A DNA stretch of 64,000 bases from Natrarchaeobius oligotrophus (GTDB lineage: Archaea > Halobacteriota > Halobacteria > Halobacteriales > Natrialbaceae). The translations under genes were made by a program, and so were the position numbers. This document shows positions 61,117 to 64,000 of the stretch, piece after piece. The stretch spans positions 372,001-436,000 of the forward strand of contig NZ_REFZ01000001.1 in assembly GCF_003841465.1 (NCBI RefSeq), written 5' to 3'. Under the pieces are notes generated by a model, which was given only the letters and a program-made list of their open reading frames with translations, made no database searches and was not told the origin of the DNA. The stretch's first letter is position 1; every line of letters begins with the position of its first letter.

Positions 61117-61794
61117 ATGGTTCAAGATAGATATGAACTCGTCAGCCGTCGAAGCGTATTTAAGACCGCAACACAGGCGCTCGTCGCCACCTCGATTTTC
61201 GCCACGGGTGCGAAGGCCACCGATTCAGAAACCGACGACGAGGTCTACGACGAATCGGTCGGGATTAGTTTGGATGAGGACAAGCTAGTCTACGACGAAT
61301 CGAATGACCTCAGCCTAGAAACGCACGAGGAAACGGAGTCCGTCGATCTCGACGAAAGCGTCCGCTCAACCGTCGATGCACTGAACGAAGCACGCGAAGA
61401 CGGAGAGGTCACCTTTGAGGAGCGCGATGGCGAAGTGTGGGTCGTCTCGGACGGCATGGAATCCGACGAGGCTAGTGTGTTGTGTGGGACGAACGACTAC
61501 ACAAGCGGTTCGACCTCGCGGGGCCCCTACCACGTGCTGAAGCTTGACGATGGGCTTTCACGGGACGTGGCCGCACTGATGGCCGCAGGTGCCGCAGCGG
61601 GGGTGATCGCGACGAAGATCTCCGCATCGATTGGAGCCGTCCCGGTAGCAGTCGTCTCCATGATCGCCGGTATCCTCTCCGGCCTCGGCGCACTGCTGAT
61701 CCATGAGAATAACGATGGCTGTGGAGTCAAGATTCGCCACTACCCACACCTTCCAGAGGTACCTGGTGTCGGGATTACGTTCCGCCCACAGTAA
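61117..61794 (+). CDS. Tat-exported precursor with Cys-bracketed hydrophobic hairpin (halocin-like candidate)
   Basis: A 225-residue protein of unknown family. Residues 9-33 are a Tat signal (SRRSVFKTATQALVATSIFA). A very acidic region with a short internal repeat (VYDES...SL at 43-52 and 58-67) runs to about 118. The only two cysteines, Cys123 (VLCGTNDY) and Cys202 (DGCGVKIRH), bracket two Gly/Ala-rich hydrophobic helices (about 151-170 and 172-195). A short Pro-rich tail follows. The plan of export signal, acidic pro-region and disulfide-closed membrane-active hairpin resembles bacteriocin or halocin precursors, but I see no sequence match to halocin C8. Codon choice (TTG, ATT, CTA, AGT) and lower G+C than the neighbours suggest transfer. 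A divergent small membrane protein is adjacent. Confidence 0.75.
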   Translation: MVQDRYELVSRRSVFKTATQALVATSIFATGAKATDSETDDEVYDESVGISLDEDKLVYDESNDLSLETHEETESVDLDESVRSTVDALNEAREDGEVTFEERDGEVWVVSDGMESDEASVLCGTNDYTSGSTSRGPYHVLKLDDGLSRDVAALMAAGAAAGVIATKISASIGAVPVAVVSMIAGILSGLGALLIHENNDGCGVKIRHYPHLPEVPGVGITFRPQ

Positions 61795-61932
61795 TCCGGG
61801 CGACGCCCCTCAGTTCGTTCCACCAGCTTGGTTCGGCCAGGATTTTCCACGTGTTCGTGATGGTGACGATTACTCAGAGACACAGTCCGAGGGACGTGTA
61901 AGACGGTGTTGACAGACAAGAGGGTGTGAGAA

Positions 61933-62214
61933 GCTACGACGGACCAACGGAAAACGATTGACGTGGCAACGGACGGGTCCCGGCGCTCGCGGTTGGCCGA
62001 CGCCTCGGACGCGCTCGAGCGCCAGTAAAAAATTCGTACTCGATTTCGAGTAAGTCCTGTACCTTTTTGCCCGTGCTCGCGCTACCCCGAGCCATGAGAA
62101 AGGCGAAAATCGTCTGTACCCTCGGGCCGGCCTCGAGCGATCGGGACGCGATTCGGGAGCTGGCCGAGGCCGGGATGTCCGTCGCTCGGTTGAACGCGAG
62201 CCACGGAAGTCGTG
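61933..62214 (+). repeat. direct repeat B: pyk promoter and 5' end
   Basis: The 282-base partner of 59185-59465, containing the promoter and first 40 codons of the complete pyruvate kinase gene. Confidence 0.95.
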
Positions 62215-63851
62215 AGGACCGGGCCGCCCTGATCGAGCGCGTCCGCGCGGTCGACGAGGATCGATCGGAACCCGTCGCGGTCATGCTCGATATGCAGGGC
62301 CCCGAGATTCGAACCGCACCGCTGGCGGAAGGGGAGACGGTTACGCTCGAGTCCGACGCCGAGATCGAATTCGTCGAGGGGGAGACGGCTACCCCCGAGA
62401 GGGTCGGTCTCTCGATGGCCATCGACGCCGTCTCGAGGGGGGACAGAATTCTCCTCGACGACGGCCTGATCGAGACGACCGTGCTCGAACGAGAGGGCGA
62501 GACGGTCCGGGCGCGCGTCGACACCGGCGGCGAACTGGGCGGTCGCAAGGGCGTGAACGTGCCCGGCGTCGACCTCGACCTCGACATCGTCACCGAAAAA
62601 GACCGCGCCGACCTCGAACTCGCCGCGGAGAAGTCGGTCGACTTCGTCGCCGCGAGCTTCGTGCGAGACGCCGAGGACGTCTACGAGGTCAGTGAAGTGC
62701 TCGAGGGATTCGGCGCGGAGATTCCGATCGTCTCGAAGATCGAACGCGCCGGCGCGGTGGACAACTTAGACGAGATCATCGAGGCCTCGGACGGGATCAT
62801 GGTCGCCAGGGGTGACCTCGGCGTCGAGTGTCCGATGGAGGACGTCCCGATGATCCAAAAACGGATCATCCGCCGGTGTCGCGAGGCGGGGCTGCCCGTC
62901 ATCACGGCGACGGAGATGCTGGACTCGATGGTCCACGCCCGCCGGCCGACGCGTGCGGAAGCCTCGGACGTCGCGAACGCCGTCCTCGACGGCACCGACG
63001 CGGTCATGCTCTCGGCCGAGACGGCGATCGGCGACCACCCCGCCGCGGTCGTCGACGCCATGGACAGCATCGTCCGCGAGGTCGAAGGGTCCGAGGAGTA
63101 CGCCGAGTTGCTCGAACAACGAGTCCCCACCGCGGGCGAGGCGCGAACGGACGCGCTCGCGCGCTCGGCGCGGTTTCTGGCCCGCGACATCGACGCCGAC
63201 GCGGTCGTCGCCGCGACGGAGTCCGGCTACACCGCGCTGAAGACGGCGAAGTATCGTCCCGGCGTTCCCGTCGTCGCCTCGACGCAGAGCCACCGCGTTC
63301 GACGGCGGCTCGCGCTCTCGTGGGGCGTGACGCCGCTGTACGCCGAAGTGTCCGACCAGGGAGCCGACGCCGTCGTCGAAAAGGCGGTCCAGGCGGCGCT
63401 CGACGCGGGCGTCGCCGAGAGCGGCGACACCGTCGTCGTCCTCTGTGGCATGATGACGGAACTCGAGGGGGCGAGCACGACGAACATGCTGAAAGTCCAC
63501 GTCGCCGCGGAGGCGCTGACGACCGGACGGGTCGTCGTCGACGGTCGAGCGACCGGCCCTCTCACCCGGACCGAAACCGGCGACCTCGCCGACGTTCCCG
63601 ACGGGGCGATCCTCGCGCTCCCGGCCGACTTCGACGAGGAGTTCGCGGGCGATCTGACGAAGATCGGCGGCATCGTCAACGCCCAGCGCGGCATGACCGG
63701 CTACCCGGCCCTGGTCGCGAGGGAGATGGACATCCCGATGATCAGCGGCGCGACCGTCGAGGACGCCGAAGACGGCGAGACGGTCACGCTCGACGCCGAA
63801 CGCGGCGTCGTCTACGGCGGCGATACCGGCGGCCGAACCGACGGGGCCTGA
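62094..63851 (+). CDS. pyk: pyruvate kinase with C-terminal PEP-utiliser-like domain
   Basis: The glycolytic enzyme that makes ATP and pyruvate from PEP and ADP. The 585-residue protein has the usual barrel ([35 protein letters not shown], the catalytic Lys in IVSKIERAGAVDNLDEI, MVARGDLGVE, VITATEMLDSMVHARRPTRA), a reduced B domain and the allosteric C domain. About residues 480-580 form an extra swivel domain like that of PEP synthase. Its phosphohistidine motif is altered to GMTGYPALVAREMDIP (compare GGMTSHAAIVSREL in PpsA), so it cannot carry phosphate. Such an extra domain is known from Bacillus-type enzymes. The ATG at 62094 is preceded by the duplicated promoter. Confidence 0.95.
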   Translation: MRKAKIVCTLGPASSDRDAIRELAEAGMSVARLNASHGSREDRAALIERVRAVDEDRSEPVAVMLDMQGPEIRTAPLAEGETVTLESDAEIEFVEGETATPERVGLSMAIDAVSRGDRILLDDGLIETTVLEREGETVRARVDTGGELGGRKGVNVPGVDLDLDIVTEKDRADLELAAEKSVDFVAASFVRDAEDVYEVSEVLEGFGAEIPIVSKIERAGAVDNLDEIIEASDGIMVARGDLGVECPMEDVPMIQKRIIRRCREAGLPVITATEMLDSMVHARRPTRAEASDVANAVLDGTDAVMLSAETAIGDHPAAVVDAMDSIVREVEGSEEYAELLEQRVPTAGEARTDALARSARFLARDIDADAVVAATESGYTALKTAKYRPGVPVVASTQSHRVRRRLALSWGVTPLYAEVSDQGADAVVEKAVQAALDAGVAESGDTVVVLCGMMTELEGASTTNMLKVHVAAEALTTGRVVVDGRATGPLTRTETGDLADVPDGAILALPADFDEEFAGDLTKIGGIVNAQRGMTGYPALVAREMDIPMISGATVEDAEDGETVTLDAERGVVYGGDTGGRTDGA

Positions 63852-63904
63852 ACGGGGAGACGCACGACCGCGCTTTTTTGACGTCCCGTCCGCTACGGTC
63901 GAGT

Positions 63905-64000
63905 ATGGCAGACGACGCGTCCGGCTCCGACCCCGATCCTTCGTCCCCGTCGGATCAGGACGAGCCGGACGGACGAACGGACGACTCGAGCGCTTCCGAC
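63905..64000 (+). CDS. start of an acidic, disordered protein (cut by window edge)
   Basis: From the ATG at 63905 the 32 visible codons encode an Asp/Ser/Pro-rich stretch (MADDASGSDPDPSSPSDQDE) without any motif. A CTTTTTTGAC stretch at about 63872-63881 lies close to 30 bases upstream and could be the promoter. The nature of the protein cannot be judged from this part. Confidence 0.55.
   Translation, partial: MADDASGSDPDPSSPSDQDEPDGRTDDSSASD

Noticed and set aside
61117-61794. Halocin C8 homologue
   Set aside because: Halocin C8 has a cysteine-rich C-terminal peptide; this protein has only two cysteines around a hydrophobic hairpin, so only a general architectural similarity is claimed.

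Overview
The window reads as a chromosome segment of a haloarchaeon, most likely of the Natrialbales type (inference). The DNA is very G+C-rich, predicted proteins are strongly acidic, GTG starts are common, and many genes have a TATA-like box about 25-28 nt before the start codon, which implies leaderless mRNAs. Archaeal hallmark genes are present: DnaG-type primase, SMC/ScpA, UbaA, MfnA, ThiC and MetG with an appended tRNA-binding domain.

Layout. 1-6450: an SDR oxidoreductase cut by the left edge, an M32 carboxypeptidase, small membrane and zinc-ribbon proteins, a winged-helix regulator with zinc knuckles, a multipass membrane protein and a SnoaL-like protein. 6645-12699: a secreted pair made of a GLUG/dockerin protein and, overlapping it downstream, a giant beta-propeller/PKD surface protein whose N-terminus looks like a cohesin. 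12850-20991: an M20 hydrolase, the E1-like ubaA, two tiny zinc-finger genes, a UvrD-like helicase coupled to a metal-ligand-less M24 homologue, membrane proteins and riboflavin synthase. 21040-33012: a DUF3311/sodium:solute symporter pair, a membrane-anchored wHTH protein, dnaG, a DUF92 protein, two cis-prenyltransferase homologues (one lacking the catalytic Asp), trkA and a small coiled-coil protein. 33099-37998: smc and scpA, overlapping; scpA carries a 69-bp tandem repeat. 38130-50826: a MATE exporter, an unusual P1B-ATPase, a phosphoribosyltransferase, thiC with a candidate operator, PhzF, ppsA and mfnA. 50832-58766: a small membrane protein, an MgtE relic, an NSS symporter, metG, a serine hydrolase with a membrane tail, and a divergent wHTH regulator.

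The most unusual stretch is 59185-62214. The promoter and first 40 codons of pyruvate kinase (pyk) occur twice as a 281/282-bp direct repeat. Between the copies lie a GYD-gene fragment joined at a 9-bp microhomology, a dead IS5-type element with two in-frame stops, and an A+T-rich insert. The insert holds two divergent genes: a Tat-exported precursor with a hydrophobic helical hairpin bracketed by its only two cysteines, and a small three-helix membrane protein. This looks like a toxin (halocin-like)/immunity module, which is inference from architecture only.

The pathways connect loosely. PpsA and Pyk run opposite directions of the PEP/pyruvate node, the two cis-prenyltransferase homologues may form one enzyme, and SMC, ScpA and probably the small coiled-coil protein serve chromosome organisation. 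I found no tRNA, rRNA or CRISPR array.
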